Assembly: GCF_001984575.1 (NCBI RefSeq)
Contig: NZ_LZNS01000001.1
Span: 1,438,238-1,502,237 of the forward strand
Source of the DNA: Streptomyces sp. MP131-18
GTDB taxonomy: Bacteria; Actinomycetota; Actinomycetes; Streptomycetales; Streptomycetaceae
Length of the DNA: 64,000 bases
Direction of reading: 5' to 3'
In this document: one piece after another, positions 55,796 through 64,000 of the stretch
How the letters are laid out: every line of letters begins with the position of its first letter
How positions within the stretch are numbered: the stretch's first letter is position 1
Notes under the pieces: model-generated
What the model saw: only the letters and a program-made list of their open reading frames with translations
What the model was told of the DNA's origin: nothing
The model's database searches: none
Program-made: the position numbers and the translations under genes

Positions 55796-56623
55796 ATGAC
55801 CCTGTCCGCCCTCGCCGGCACCAGCCCGCTCGCATCCGCATTCTCCCGGGTCTGCGACGTGCTGCCCTCGCTGCGGATCACCGAGGAGGCGCCGCGCGAC
55901 GGCGACGGCTGGGTCTCGGGCGGCGATCTTGCGGCCGGCGGCGAGGCCCTTGAGGCGTTCCTGGACAGGGACGACGCGCGCATCCTCGAGGACTACGGCC
56001 GGCGGGCCAGGCCCGACGTCGTCGCCGCCTTCTCGCTGCACCGCTACGCCTGGCCCGCCGCCGTGCTGTTCACCGTGCCGTGGTTCCTGCTGCGCCGGGT
56101 GCCGTGGCTCGCGCCGCAGGACGTGTCCTTCCACCGGGACGAGGGGCGGCTCACCGCGCGGGCCACCGCGTTCAGCTGCCTGCCCGACGATCCGGCGGCC
56201 GACCTGCCGCAGGCGCGGGTCGTTCCGGACGAGGAGGCGCTGCGCGCCGCCGTGCGGCAGGCCGCCGCCGACCATCTCGGCCCGGTGCTGGCCGCGTTCG
56301 GCCCCCGCATGCGGCGCGGGCCGCGGGCACTGTGGGGCGCGGCGACCGACGAGCTGGTCGAGTCGCTGTGGTACCTCGGGCACCTGCTGGGCGAGGAGGG
56401 GCGCGCCGTCGCCGAGGCGGGCGAGCTGCTGCCCGGCGCCACCGCGCCGTTCACGCGCGGGGCCGCGTTCCGCGACCTCACCGGGCCGGACGGCGGGCCG
56501 CTGCGGACGCGGGACCGGGCCAGCTGCTGCATGTTCTACACGCTGCGCCCCGAAAGCACGTGCGTCACCTGTCCGCGGACGTGCGATACCGAACGAGTGA
56601 GCAGGCTGGCCGCGAGCCGATAA
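55796..56623 (+). CDS. FhuF-like (2Fe-2S) siderophore-iron reductase
   Basis: A 275-residue protein ending in the FhuF-type [2Fe-2S] motif CCMFYTLRPESTCVTCPRTC, the family that reduces ferric siderophores in the cytosol. The upstream region fits the IucA/FhuF reductase domain. An iron box precedes the gene, so it should be induced by iron starvation. No siderophore transporter is linked here. Confidence 0.9.
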   Translation: MTLSALAGTSPLASAFSRVCDVLPSLRITEEAPRDGDGWVSGGDLAAGGEALEAFLDRDDARILEDYGRRARPDVVAAFSLHRYAWPAAVLFTVPWFLLRRVPWLAPQDVSFHRDEGRLTARATAFSCLPDDPAADLPQARVVPDEEALRAAVRQAAADHLGPVLAAFGPRMRRGPRALWGAATDELVESLWYLGHLLGEEGRAVAEAGELLPGATAPFTRGAAFRDLTGPDGGPLRTRDRASCCMFYTLRPESTCVTCPRTCDTERVSRLAASR

Positions 56624-56687
56624 CAGATTCGAACGTGGGGCGCCAACTCTCCCAGGATTACCACCCGTTGGTGTGATTCGGGCCGAA

Positions 56688-56715
56688 TTGGCGGCCATAC
56701 GGGCTCGGGTAGCAT
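56688..56715 (+). promoter_or_regulatory. Putative promoter of the DUF2637 gene
   Basis: TTGGCG (56688-56693) and TAGCAT (56710-56715) with a 16-bp spacer, about 70 bp upstream of the DUF2637 start. Confidence 0.4.
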
Positions 56716-56792
56716 CAGGATGCTCGCGGAGGGTCATCACCAAATCACCACACCCGCCCGCGCTTTCCGCACACCCACACAGGGGGCACCCC

Positions 56793-57782
56793 ATGGCATT
56801 GACGGACATAGAGCTGAGCTGGGTGCTGCCCGCCGCCGTGCTGCTGGCCGGGGCGGTCGTGGCGGTGGCCCTGCTGACGCGCGGCAGGAAGAGCACGCAG
56901 GACGGCGCCGAGGGCGACTCCTGGGAGCGGCTCGAAGCGGCCAGGCGACGCCGCGAACGCGCGTATGCGTCCGCCTCCTACACGCTGCTGTTCTGCTGCG
57001 CGGGCGTGGCCGCGGCCCTCTCCTTCCAGGGCCTGGTCGGCTTCGGCCGGGAAAATCTGAACCTGTCGGGCGGCTGGGAGTACCTGGTGCCCTTCGGCCT
57101 CGACGGCGCGGCGATGTTCTGCGCGGTGATCGCGGTGCGCGAGGCCAGCCACGGCGACTCCTCGATGGGCTCGCGGATGCTGGTGTGGCTGTTCGCGGGC
57201 GCGGCCGCCTGGTTCAACTGGGTGCACGCGCCGCGCGGCGCCGCGCACGCGGGCGCCCCGCACTTCTTCGCGGGCATGTCGCTGTCGGCCGCCGTGCTCT
57301 TCGACCGGGCGCTGAAGCAGACCCGCAGGGCGGCGCTGCGCGAGCAGGGTCTGGTGCCGCGCCCGATGCCGCAGATCCGGTTCGTGCGGTGGATGCGCGC
57401 CCCGCGCGAGACGTACGCGGCCTGGTCGCTGATGCTCCTGGAAAACGTGCGCACCCTGGACGAGGCCGTCGAGGAGGTGCGCGAGGAGCGCAGGACCAAG
57501 GCGGAGAAGCAGGCCACGCGCCGCGAGCGGCGGAAGCTGGAGCGGGCCAGGATCAAGGCGCTCGGCCGGCAGCGGCAGATGCTCCCCGCGGCGGCGGAGC
57601 CGCAGGTCGAGGTCGCCGTCACCCAGGAGCCGGCCGCCCTGGAGGCCGCCGGGCAGCGGCGCGCGCTCCACTCCTCGCGGGACACGGACGAGACCCTGGA
57701 CGCGACGTCCATCTCGCAGGCCAGCCCGCGGCTGGACTCCCTGGAGGAAAAGCTGGCCAGGATCGAGCGGCAGTTCGGCTGA
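56793..57782 (+). CDS. DUF2637 membrane protein
   Basis: A 329-residue protein with four TM helices between about residues 8 and 180, a charged Arg/Lys-rich cytosolic part with coiled coil (about 215-260) and a C-terminal helix. DUF2637 members are common in streptomycetes, including plasmid-spread (Spd-type) proteins. Function here is unknown; no plasmid genes surround it. ATG at 56793 follows AGGGGG. Confidence 0.85.
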   Translation: MALTDIELSWVLPAAVLLAGAVVAVALLTRGRKSTQDGAEGDSWERLEAARRRRERAYASASYTLLFCCAGVAAALSFQGLVGFGRENLNLSGGWEYLVPFGLDGAAMFCAVIAVREASHGDSSMGSRMLVWLFAGAAAWFNWVHAPRGAAHAGAPHFFAGMSLSAAVLFDRALKQTRRAALREQGLVPRPMPQIRFVRWMRAPRETYAAWSLMLLENVRTLDEAVEEVREERRTKAEKQATRRERRKLERARIKALGRQRQMLPAAAEPQVEVAVTQEPAALEAAGQRRALHSSRDTDETLDATSISQASPRLDSLEEKLARIERQFG

Positions 57783-57793
57783 CCGCGGCCCTG

Positions 57794-57838
57794 GGTGTAT
57801 TGACCACGAGCGTTGTTGACACTCGTGGTCAATACACC
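57794..57838. terminator. Bidirectional hairpin between convergent genes
   Basis: A perfect 17-bp stem (57794-57810 with 57822-57838, arm starts GGTGTATTGACC) and an 11-nt loop separate the DUF2637 gene and the Ada-AlkA gene, whose stop codon begins at the right arm. It is unusually long and AT-richer than its surroundings. Confidence 0.75.
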
Positions 57839-59307
57839 TAGGCACCGGGACCCGTCACGTTCCACAGGTGGTGCAGGGCGTACGAACGCCACGGCCGCCA
57901 CGCTCGCGCCGCGCCTGCCTCCGCGCCGACGATCCGCAGCCCGTGGCGCACCCCCGCGTCCCCCGGCAGGAAGACGTCCGGGTCGCCCAGGGCACGCATC
58001 CGCACGTAGCCCGCGGTCCACGGCCCGATGCCGCGCAGCGCGAGGAGCGCCCGTTCGGCCTCGTCGCGGTCCGCGCCCGCGTCGAGGGAAACGGTGCCGT
58101 CGGCCAGCGCCGCGCACAGCGTGCGGATCGCCGCGCGCCGCGCCTCGGGCATGCCCAGCTCGCCCAGCGGCGCGCCGGCGAGCACGCCCGGCTCGGGGAA
58201 GACGTGCGTGAGCCCGCCGTCCGGTGAGGACAGCGGCTTGCCGTACGCCTCGACGAGCGTGCCGGCCAGCGTGCGGGCGGCGCCGACGCTGACCTGCTGG
58301 CCGAGGACCGCGCGCACGGCCAGCTCCTGGGGGTCGGCCGCCCCCGGCGCGCGCAGTCCCGGCCGGGCCGCGACCAGCGGGCCGAGGACCGGATCGGCGC
58401 CGAGCCGTTCCGCGACGGCGAACGGGTCGGCGTCCAGATCGAACAGCCGCCGGAGCCGCTGCACCGCGGTCGTCAGGTCCCGGGTGTCGGTCAGGTGCAG
58501 CCGCGCCTCGATCCACCGGCCGCCGGGCGTGCAGGGCGGCTCGGCCACCTCGGCCACGCCGGTGCCGTGCGGCAGGGCGAGTGACCGGCGGTAGACCCTG
58601 GTGCCGGGGGCGCCGGTCATCTCCTCGATGCCGGCGATCGCGCGGCGCTGGAGGAAGTCGAAGACCTGCGGCGCGTCGTAGGGCCCGCGGTGGGCGAGCC
58701 GCAGCGGGACACCGCTGCCGGGCGCGGGCGGCCCGGCCCGGCGCGCCGCGCCGCGGGCCCGCGCCCGCAGCTCGCTCGGCGTGCAGTCGTAAACGGCGCG
58801 GACCGTGTCGTTGAACTGGCGCACGCTGGAGAACCCGGCCGCGAACCCGACGGCGGTGACGGAAAGGCCGGTCGTCTGGAGCAGCAGCCGCGCGGTGTGC
58901 GCGCGCTGCGCCCTGGCGAGCGCGATCGGGCCCGCGCCCAGTTCGGCCGTGAGCAGCCGCTGCACCTGCCTCGCGCTGTACCCGAGCCGCCGGGCGAGAC
59001 CGTCGACGCCCTCCCGGTCCACGACGCCGTCCGCGATCATGCGCATCGCGCGGCCGGTCGCGTCCGCCCTGACGTTCCACTCCGTGGAGCCGGGCACCGC
59101 GTCGGGGCGGCACCTGCGGCAGGCCCGGAAGCCCGCCGCCTGGGCGGCGGCGGCCGAGGGGTGGAAGCGGACGTTCTCCCGCCTGGGCGTCGTCGCCGGG
59201 CAGCTCGGCCGGCAGTAGATGCCGGTGGTCAGCACGGCCGTGAAGAACACCCCGTCGAAGCGCTCGTCACGGCCGCGCACCGCCTCGTACCTGCTGTCGT
59301 CGTCCAT
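57838..59307 (-). CDS. Ada-AlkA fusion: AraC-type regulator and 3-methyladenine DNA glycosylase
   Basis: A 489-residue DNA-repair protein. Residues about 1-75 are the Ada methylphosphotriester-binding Zn domain (TGIYCRPSCPA...FRACRRCRPD, Cys4); about 85-185 an AraC-type HTH (GYSARQVQRLL, GFSSVRQFNDTVR); about 195-300 the AlkA N-terminal domain; about 310-489 the HhH-GPD glycosylase with LRGIGPWTAGYVRMRALG and catalytic Asp in FLPGDAGVRHGL. Methylation of the Zn-Cys probably switches on repair genes, and the enzyme removes alkylated bases. ATG at 59307 is chosen over GTG 59310 for better spacing to GGGGGAC. Confidence 0.95.
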   Translation of the reverse strand: MDDDSRYEAVRGRDERFDGVFFTAVLTTGIYCRPSCPATTPRRENVRFHPSAAAAQAAGFRACRRCRPDAVPGSTEWNVRADATGRAMRMIADGVVDREGVDGLARRLGYSARQVQRLLTAELGAGPIALARAQRAHTARLLLQTTGLSVTAVGFAAGFSSVRQFNDTVRAVYDCTPSELRARARGAARRAGPPAPGSGVPLRLAHRGPYDAPQVFDFLQRRAIAGIEEMTGAPGTRVYRRSLALPHGTGVAEVAEPPCTPGGRWIEARLHLTDTRDLTTAVQRLRRLFDLDADPFAVAERLGADPVLGPLVAARPGLRAPGAADPQELAVRAVLGQQVSVGAARTLAGTLVEAYGKPLSSPDGGLTHVFPEPGVLAGAPLGELGMPEARRAAIRTLCAALADGTVSLDAGADRDEAERALLALRGIGPWTAGYVRMRALGDPDVFLPGDAGVRHGLRIVGAEAGAARAWRPWRSYALHHLWNVTGPGA

Positions 59308-59417
59308 CACGTCCCCCAGTGTGCCGGGCCGCGACGACGTTCACTCGCGGGAATCGGACATGGACGTGGGTGGGCGATGAGGGTGGGCGACGGGAGTGGG
59401 GGCGGGACCCGGGCTAC

Positions 59418-59885
59418 CTACCGCGCGGCGAGGCGGGCCGGGAAGCCGCCGGTCGCGACGGGGCCCCAGCGCAGCGGCGTGACCCGGATCAGCGACTTGC
59501 CCTGCCGCGTCATCGCGGCCCGGTACTCGTCCCAGTCCGGGTGCTCACCCGCGATGTTGCGGTAGTACTCGACCAGCGGCTCCACGGCCTGGGGCACGTC
59601 CAGCACCTCGGCGGTGCCGTCGATCTGCACCCAGGGGCCGTCCCAGTCGTCGGACAGGACGAGCAGGCTGACCTCGGGGTCGCGCCTGGCGTTGCGCGTC
59701 TTGGCGCGCTCGGGGTAGGTCGAGACGACGATGCGCCCGGCATCGTCCACCCCGCACGTGAGCGGCGACCCCTGCGGGGAGCCGTCCGCGCGCCGGGTGA
59801 GCAGGATCGCCCGGTGGCGGGGGCGCACGAAGTCGAGCAGCTGCGCGAGGGTCACGCTGGTGTTCGTCGCAATCGAAGGGCTCAT
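59418..59885 (-). CDS. PPOX-class F420-dependent oxidoreductase
   Basis: A 155-residue split-barrel flavin/F420-binding protein of the pyridoxamine 5'-phosphate oxidase-like class (LLDFVRPRHRAILLTRRADGSPQGSP, YPERAKTRNARRDPEVSLLV, RVTPLRWG). Actinobacterial members commonly use F420. Substrate unknown. ATG at 59885 gives the usual length. Confidence 0.9.
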   Translation of the reverse strand: MSPSIATNTSVTLAQLLDFVRPRHRAILLTRRADGSPQGSPLTCGVDDAGRIVVSTYPERAKTRNARRDPEVSLLVLSDDWDGPWVQIDGTAEVLDVPQAVEPLVEYYRNIAGEHPDWDEYRAAMTRQGKSLIRVTPLRWGPVATGGFPARLAAR

Positions 59886-59938
59886 GGCGCAGCACCCTAC
59901 GCCCGGACCCGGGAAGCCTGCGGGCGCGCCCCGCGATC

Positions 59939-60988
59939 TCAGCTGGAGGCCCGGACGATCAGCGAGGTGGGCAGCACCACGGGGAAGCGGGCGCTGCCGC
60001 CGCAAGCGATCTCCTGGAACAGCAACTCGGTGATGGTGCGGCCGATCTCCTCGACCTGCTGGCGCACGCTGGTCAGGGACGGCTCGGTGTGCCGGGCGAC
60101 GATCGAATCGTCGAAGCCCACCAGCGCCACGTCGTCCGGCACTTGCCGTCCGGCGCGGCGCAGCTCGGCCAGCGCGCCCGCCGCCATCACGTCCGAAGCG
60201 GCGAAGACCGCGTCCAGACGAGGATGGCGCTCCAGCAGGGCACGCATGGCCAACCGGCCCCCCTCCTCGGTGAAGTCCCCCGGTGCCACGAGGGATTCGT
60301 CTGCCGGGGCCCCCGCCCCGACCAGCGCCTCCCGCCAGCCCCGCAGCCGACTGCTGCCGACGTCCATGTCCAACGGGCCGGTGATCGTGGCGATTTCCGA
60401 GCGCCCGCGGGCCAGGAGGTGGCGCACGGCCTCGGCGGAACCGCCCACGTTGTCGGAGTGGACGTGGGGCAGCGGCTCCTCGGCAGAACGTCGTCCGGCC
60501 AGCACCGTGGGCAGGCCGAGCTCCTCCAGCAGGCCGGGCAGCGGGTCGTCGCGATGCACCGAGACCAGCAGGACGCCATCCACCCGGCCGGCCGTCAGGA
60601 ACTCCTGGAGGCGGTCCAGCTCGCGCTGGTCGCGCACCAGTATCAACAGCAGTTGCAGCTGTGTGCCCGCCAGCGCCTCGCTGACGCCCCGGATCACGGC
60701 GGAGAAGTACGGCTCGGAGCCGAGTCGGCTCTCGGACTCGGGGATCACCAGGGCGATCGAATCCGTTCTGCTGGTGACGAGGCTGCGGGCCACCGAACTC
60801 GGCACGAAGTTGAGCTCGGCGATGGCCGTCAGCACCGCGGTCCTCGCCTCATCGCTGACCAGCGGAGATCCGTTCAGCACCCGCGAGACGGTGGTCCGTC
60901 CCACGCCGGCGCGCGCGGCCACCGTCTTGATGGTGGGGCGCCGGCCGCCGCCGGCGGCCGGCTGTCCCCGCTCCTGACGCGGTGTCAC
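59939..60988 (-). CDS. LacI-family regulator of the adjacent sugar transporter
   Basis: A regulator of about 349 residues: LacI HTH (TIKTVAARAGVGRTTVSRVL, hinge PSSVARSLVTSRTD) and a sugar-binding sensor domain ending VGFDDSIVARHTEPSLTSVRQ. It is divergent from the sugar ABC transporter operon, and two palindromes lie between them, so it is the likely repressor. GTG at 60988 (or TTG 60991) is favoured by GAGAGGAGAG upstream; ATG at 61015 lacks a ribosome-binding site. Confidence 0.93.
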   Translation of the reverse strand: MTPRQERGQPAAGGGRRPTIKTVAARAGVGRTTVSRVLNGSPLVSDEARTAVLTAIAELNFVPSSVARSLVTSRTDSIALVIPESESRLGSEPYFSAVIRGVSEALAGTQLQLLLILVRDQRELDRLQEFLTAGRVDGVLLVSVHRDDPLPGLLEELGLPTVLAGRRSAEEPLPHVHSDNVGGSAEAVRHLLARGRSEIATITGPLDMDVGSSRLRGWREALVGAGAPADESLVAPGDFTEEGGRLAMRALLERHPRLDAVFAASDVMAAGALAELRRAGRQVPDDVALVGFDDSIVARHTEPSLTSVRQQVEEIGRTITELLFQEIACGGSARFPVVLPTSLIVRASS

Positions 60989-61075
60989 CAATGGGCCAAC
61001 TCTCCTCTCAAACATCGCGTTTCAGTCCGTGTCCTTGACACCGTCATCCTTCGGGCGACAGTCTTCCACAGCCCG

Positions 61076-61112
61076 GTGGGATCGTTCCCACTTCGTTTGG
61101 GATCGATCCCAA
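61076..61112. promoter_or_regulatory. Tandem LacI-type operators
   Basis: GTGGGATCGTTCCCAC (61076-61091, near-perfect) and TTGGGATCGATCCCAA (61097-61112, perfect) have centres 21 bp apart, two helical turns, so two dimers would sit on one face of the DNA. They resemble the CebR box TGGGAGCGCTCCCA with a changed core (ATCGAT in place of AGCGCT). They lie between the LacI gene and the ABC transporter, 49-85 bp upstream of the binding-protein start. Confidence 0.85.
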
Positions 61113-61160
61113 CGGGCTTTCCGCTCTCATGCGACAAAGCTGCCGCAAGGAGATGTTTTC

Positions 61161-62522
61161 ATGCCTGATGACACCCCCCGTCGCCTCCGTCCGCATGGCT
61201 CAACCATTTCGCCGACTCCATCCCGTTCCCCTCGCATGTCCCGCTCCCGACGACTGACCGTCGCCTCGGCCGTGACCGCACTCGCGCTGGTCGCGGGATG
61301 CGGGGGCGGCGAGAGCGACGCACGCGGCGAGGACGGGTCCGTCACGATCACCATGGGCCTGTTCGGGGTCATGGGGTACGCGGAGACCGACCTCCTGGAC
61401 CGCTACATGGCGGAGAACCCGAATGTCACCATCGAGGCGGAGGTCGCCGGTGACGAGCAGACCTACTACACGGCGCTCCAGACCCACCTGGCGGGCGGCA
61501 GCGGCCTGAAGGACATTCAGGGCATCGAGATCGGCCGCGCCCAGGAGATGGTGGAGACCCAGGCGGACAAGTTCGCCGACTTCGCGGGCATGGCGGGCAC
61601 CGATCACTTCCTGCCCTGGAAGCAGCCCCAGGTGACCACGGACGACGGCCGGATGATCGGCCTCGGCACGGATACCGGCCCCATGGCGATCTGCTATCGC
61701 AAGGACATGTTCGAGCAGGCCGGGCTGCCGACCGAACGCGAGGACGTCGCGGCGCTGTGGGCCGATGACTGGTCGCAGTACGTCGAGGTCGGCGAGCAGT
61801 TCATGGCCGACTCGGCGGACGGCGAGCTGTCGTACATGGACAGCTCCACGGGCCTGTTCAACGGCATGGTCTACGGCCACTCCGAGCAGTTCTACAACGC
61901 GGACGGCGACCTGATCCACGACGAGAACCCGGCCGTCGCCGACGCGTGGGACCTGGCCACCGAGGCGGCCGAATCGGGGATGACCGCGGCACTGCGGCAG
62001 TTCCAGCCCGGCTGGGACCCGGGCCTGGCCAACAGCACGTTCGCCACCACCGTCTGCCCGGCCTGGATGCTGGCCCACATCCAGGAGAAGGCCGGTCCGG
62101 ACAACGCCGGGCTGTGGGACGTCACGCCGGCTCCGCAGGGCGCGAACTGGGGCGGCTCGTTCCTCGGCGTCATGGAGGACAGCCCGGTCCGGGACGAGGC
62201 CATGGAACTCGTCGCCTGGCTGACCGCGCCGGAACAGCAGATCTACCTCTTCGAGGAGCTGGGCATCTTCCCGTCCTCCCAGGAGGCCATCGAATCCGAG
62301 GCGGTGCGGAGCGGTACCTCGGAGTACTTCGACGGCGCGCCGGTGGGCGAGATCTTCGGCGCGGCGGCTCAGGAGATCCCTGCGGAGCAGGTGCTCGGCC
62401 GCCGGGACGGCACCATCAAGGACGCCTTCTCCCAGGGGCTTCAGCAGGTCGAGTCGCAGGGCGAGGACCCGGACGCGGCGTGGGACTCCGTCGACGAGAA
62501 CATCCAGCGGGTCGCCGGCTGA
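61161..62522 (+). CDS. Sugar ABC transporter substrate-binding lipoprotein (CUT1)
   Basis: A 453-residue extracellular binding protein anchored as a lipoprotein: a basic N-terminus (RSRRLTVASAV) and lipobox LVAGC at about residue 46. The remaining part is a family 1 solute-binding protein (typical MGLFGVMGYAETDLLDRYMAENPNV, QFQPGWDPGLANSTFATTVCP). The operator type and family suggest a plant oligosaccharide such as cello- or xylo-oligosaccharide, but this is inference. ATG at 61161 follows AAGGAGA. Confidence 0.93.
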   Translation: MPDDTPRRLRPHGSTISPTPSRSPRMSRSRRLTVASAVTALALVAGCGGGESDARGEDGSVTITMGLFGVMGYAETDLLDRYMAENPNVTIEAEVAGDEQTYYTALQTHLAGGSGLKDIQGIEIGRAQEMVETQADKFADFAGMAGTDHFLPWKQPQVTTDDGRMIGLGTDTGPMAICYRKDMFEQAGLPTEREDVAALWADDWSQYVEVGEQFMADSADGELSYMDSSTGLFNGMVYGHSEQFYNADGDLIHDENPAVADAWDLATEAAESGMTAALRQFQPGWDPGLANSTFATTVCPAWMLAHIQEKAGPDNAGLWDVTPAPQGANWGGSFLGVMEDSPVRDEAMELVAWLTAPEQQIYLFEELGIFPSSQEAIESEAVRSGTSEYFDGAPVGEIFGAAAQEIPAEQVLGRRDGTIKDAFSQGLQQVESQGEDPDAAWDSVDENIQRVAG

Positions 62523-62549
62523 CCCGCGCGCCCCGCGCCCGGCACGCCG

Positions 62550-62588
62550 TCCCGACGGCCGCTTCCCACCGGGTCGCGGTCGTCGGGA
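62550..62588 (+). terminator. Intercistronic hairpin
   Basis: TCCCGACG (62550-62557) pairs with CGTCGGGA (62581-62588) between the binding-protein and permease genes. It can attenuate or protect mRNA so that more binding protein than permease is made, common in such operons. Confidence 0.5.
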
Positions 62589-62709
62589 ATCCCCCGGCAC
62601 CACCCGTCAACAAGGTCCCGTGCCCCCGACCCCGGTCCCGTCGACTCCCCGGCCTGGCCTTCCCGTAACTCCGCCTCCACCGAGCGTCCCTCACGGAAGG
62701 GAGCCCACC

Positions 62710-63741
62710 GTGGCCACCTCCAGTGCGCCCGCGCCCCCACCCACCCCCGCCCGGGACGGGCCGCGCCGCCGGCAGCCGCTGCGCAATCTGTTCCACCGCC
62801 TCGACCTGCGGGCCGCGCCCTATACGTTCATCGCCCCGTTCTTCATCATCTTCGGCGCCTTCAGCCTCTACCCGCTGATCTACACCTCGTGGATCTCGCT
62901 CCACCGCGTCGAGCTGTCCACGATGGACATGATGGAGTGGCAGGGCTTCGAGAACTACGTCAACCTCTGGCAGGACGACCGCTTCTGGAACGCCCTGACC
63001 AACACGTTCACCATCGGCGTCATCTCCACCGTCCCGCAGCTGCTGATGGCCCTGGGACTGGCGCACCTGCTGAACTACCGGCTGCGCGGCTCGGCTTTCT
63101 TCCGGGTCGCCGCGCTCGCTCCCTACGCCACCTCGGTCGGCGCCGCCGCCCTGGTCTTCACGATGCTCTTCGAACGCGACTTCGGCATGATCAACTGGGC
63201 CCTCGGCCTGGTCGGCATCGAGAACGTCGACTGGGAGAACGAGAAGTGGCCCGCCCAGCTGGCCATCTCCACCATCGTGATCTGGCGCTGGACCGGCTAC
63301 AACGCGCTGTTGTACCTCGCCGCGATGCAGGCCATCCCCAGGGACCGGTACGAGGCCGCCGCGATCGACGGCGCCTCCCGTTGGCAGCAGTTCACCCGGG
63401 TCACGGTGCCCGGAATCCGCGCCACCATCGTCTTCACCATCGTGCTGTCCACCATCGGGGCCACCCAGATCTTCGGCGAGCCGCTGATCTTCGGGCAGGG
63501 CCCGAACGGCGTCACCGGCGGCGCCGACAATCAGTACCAGACCCTCGGCCTGCTGCTGTACGAGGAGGGCTGGCGCAACGGGCAGATGGGACGTGCCGCC
63601 ACCGTCGCCTGGGCGATGTTCCTCATCCTCATCCTCGTCTTCGTCCTGCAACGCGTCCTGGCCGGCGCGCGGTCCCGGCGGGAGCCGGGGCGGCGGCGCG
63701 CGGCGGCGGGCGCGGCGAGCGCCGGGAGGCCGTCGCGATGA
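62710..63741 (+). CDS. Sugar ABC transporter permease 1 (CebF/MalF-like)
   Basis: A 343-residue inner-membrane permease with six TM helices and the EAA motif EAAAIDGASRWQQFTRVTVPG for contact with the ATPase. GTG at 62710 follows GAAGGGA. The stop overlaps the next permease start as ATGA. No ATPase gene is present here; streptomycete CUT1 transporters usually share the MsiK ATPase encoded elsewhere. Confidence 0.94.
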   Translation: MATSSAPAPPPTPARDGPRRRQPLRNLFHRLDLRAAPYTFIAPFFIIFGAFSLYPLIYTSWISLHRVELSTMDMMEWQGFENYVNLWQDDRFWNALTNTFTIGVISTVPQLLMALGLAHLLNYRLRGSAFFRVAALAPYATSVGAAALVFTMLFERDFGMINWALGLVGIENVDWENEKWPAQLAISTIVIWRWTGYNALLYLAAMQAIPRDRYEAAAIDGASRWQQFTRVTVPGIRATIVFTIVLSTIGATQIFGEPLIFGQGPNGVTGGADNQYQTLGLLLYEEGWRNGQMGRAATVAWAMFLILILVFVLQRVLAGARSRREPGRRRAAAGAASAGRPSR

Positions 63742-64000
63742 CCACCGAATCCGTCGAGCCCGTCCGGCAGGAACGGCGGCGCGGGCACACGCCGTTCACC
63801 CACTCCGCCACTCCCCCGCCCCCCGCCCGCAGGTCCCGGCGGTCGCTGCGTATGGGCGCCGGCCGCCAGCACCACGGCGGTCCTGTCGCCTACGTGCTGC
63901 TCGGCATCGTCGCGCTGATCTCCCTCTTCCCGCTCTACTGGACGATGGTGGCGGCCTCGACCGACAACACCCGCGTCACGCAGAGTCCGCCGCCGTTCCT
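63738..64000 (+). CDS. Sugar ABC transporter permease 2 (CebG/MalG-like), partial
   Basis: The first 87 codons of a second permease, starting ATG 63738 (ATGA overlap with permease 1) and running off the window. A long basic N-terminus is followed by TM helix 1 (VAYVLLGIVALISLFPLYWT) and the ASTDNTRV segment typical of MalG-type permeases. Confidence 0.9.
   Translation, partial: MTTESVEPVRQERRRGHTPFTHSATPPPPARRSRRSLRMGAGRQHHGGPVAYVLLGIVALISLFPLYWTMVAASTDNTRVTQSPPPF

Overview
The window is high-GC actinobacterial chromosome, almost certainly Streptomyces or a close relative. The support is strong third-position G/C bias, frequent GTG/TTG starts, many 4-bp ATGA/GTGA overlaps, Tat-type signal peptides, an RNase Sa homologue, CebR- and DmdR/IdeR-type operators, F420-dependent enzymes, and the gene set allantoicase/allantoinase/IclR/MocA/malate synthase that I recognise from streptomycete chromosomes. 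I made no database searches; family names rest on motifs and recalled family features.

Layout. (1) 0.25-1.1 kb: a nucleotidyltransferase-fold gene, then about 1.4 kb without a convincing gene. (2) 2.5-7.5 kb: a four-gene secreted xylan-degradation cluster (GH62 arabinofuranosidase, alpha/beta hydrolase, GH43 enzyme, GH10 xylanase). (3) 7.6-13.9 kb: an island bounded by a 318-bp direct repeat (317/318 identical) that duplicates the promoter and first 74 codons of the dihydropyrimidinase gene. Inside are a serine-recombinase fragment joined to an IS630 transposase tail, a 5'-truncated group II intron with a canonical 34-nt domain V, a three-gene operon (DUF1906/peptidoglycan-binding protein, small membrane protein, Tat-exported M15-like protein) and further transposase scraps. 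(4) 13.7-17.1 kb: intact dihydropyrimidinase, an F420-type oxidoreductase, and a Cip1-like secreted protein under a perfect CebR box. (5) 17.1-30.4 kb: housekeeping and accessory genes (sirtuin, gamma-glutamyltransferase, IMPase-like, FAD oxidoreductase, glycerate kinase, a MITE-like repeat, membrane protein, GNAT, ROK kinase, LacI regulator). (6) 30.8-38.3 kb: RNase Sa-like enzyme, allantoin pathway (allantoicase, allantoinase, IclR regulator, MocA-like protein), malate synthase, and a sulfite-oxidase-type Mo enzyme. (7) 38.6-40.8 kb: a caspase-like protease coupled to an EACC1 protein, a predicted conflict module. (8) 40.9-52.9 kb: purine catabolism (8-oxoguanine deaminase, uricase, a fused OHCU decarboxylase/HIU hydrolase, an HTH regulator, XdhC, three-subunit xanthine dehydrogenase, PucR). 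(9) 52.8-59.9 kb: mixed genes, including an iron-box-controlled FhuF-like protein and an Ada-AlkA fusion. (10) 59.9-64.0 kb: a LacI regulator divergent from a CUT1 sugar ABC transporter with two operator-like palindromes 21 bp apart; the second permease runs off the window.

How it works together. Xanthine dehydrogenase (served by MocA and XdhC) makes urate. Uricase and the fusion protein convert it to allantoin. Allantoinase and allantoicase lead to ureidoglycolate and then glyoxylate, which malate synthase or (via glycerate) glycerate kinase can use. Two matching palindromes (TTCAAC-N5-GTTGAA), one between allantoinase and the IclR gene and one in front of the urate genes, suggest one regulator, plausibly the IclR protein, ties both clusters together. 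The xylanases, the Cip1-like gene and the sugar ABC transporter form a scattered plant-polysaccharide theme, the latter two with LacI-type operators.
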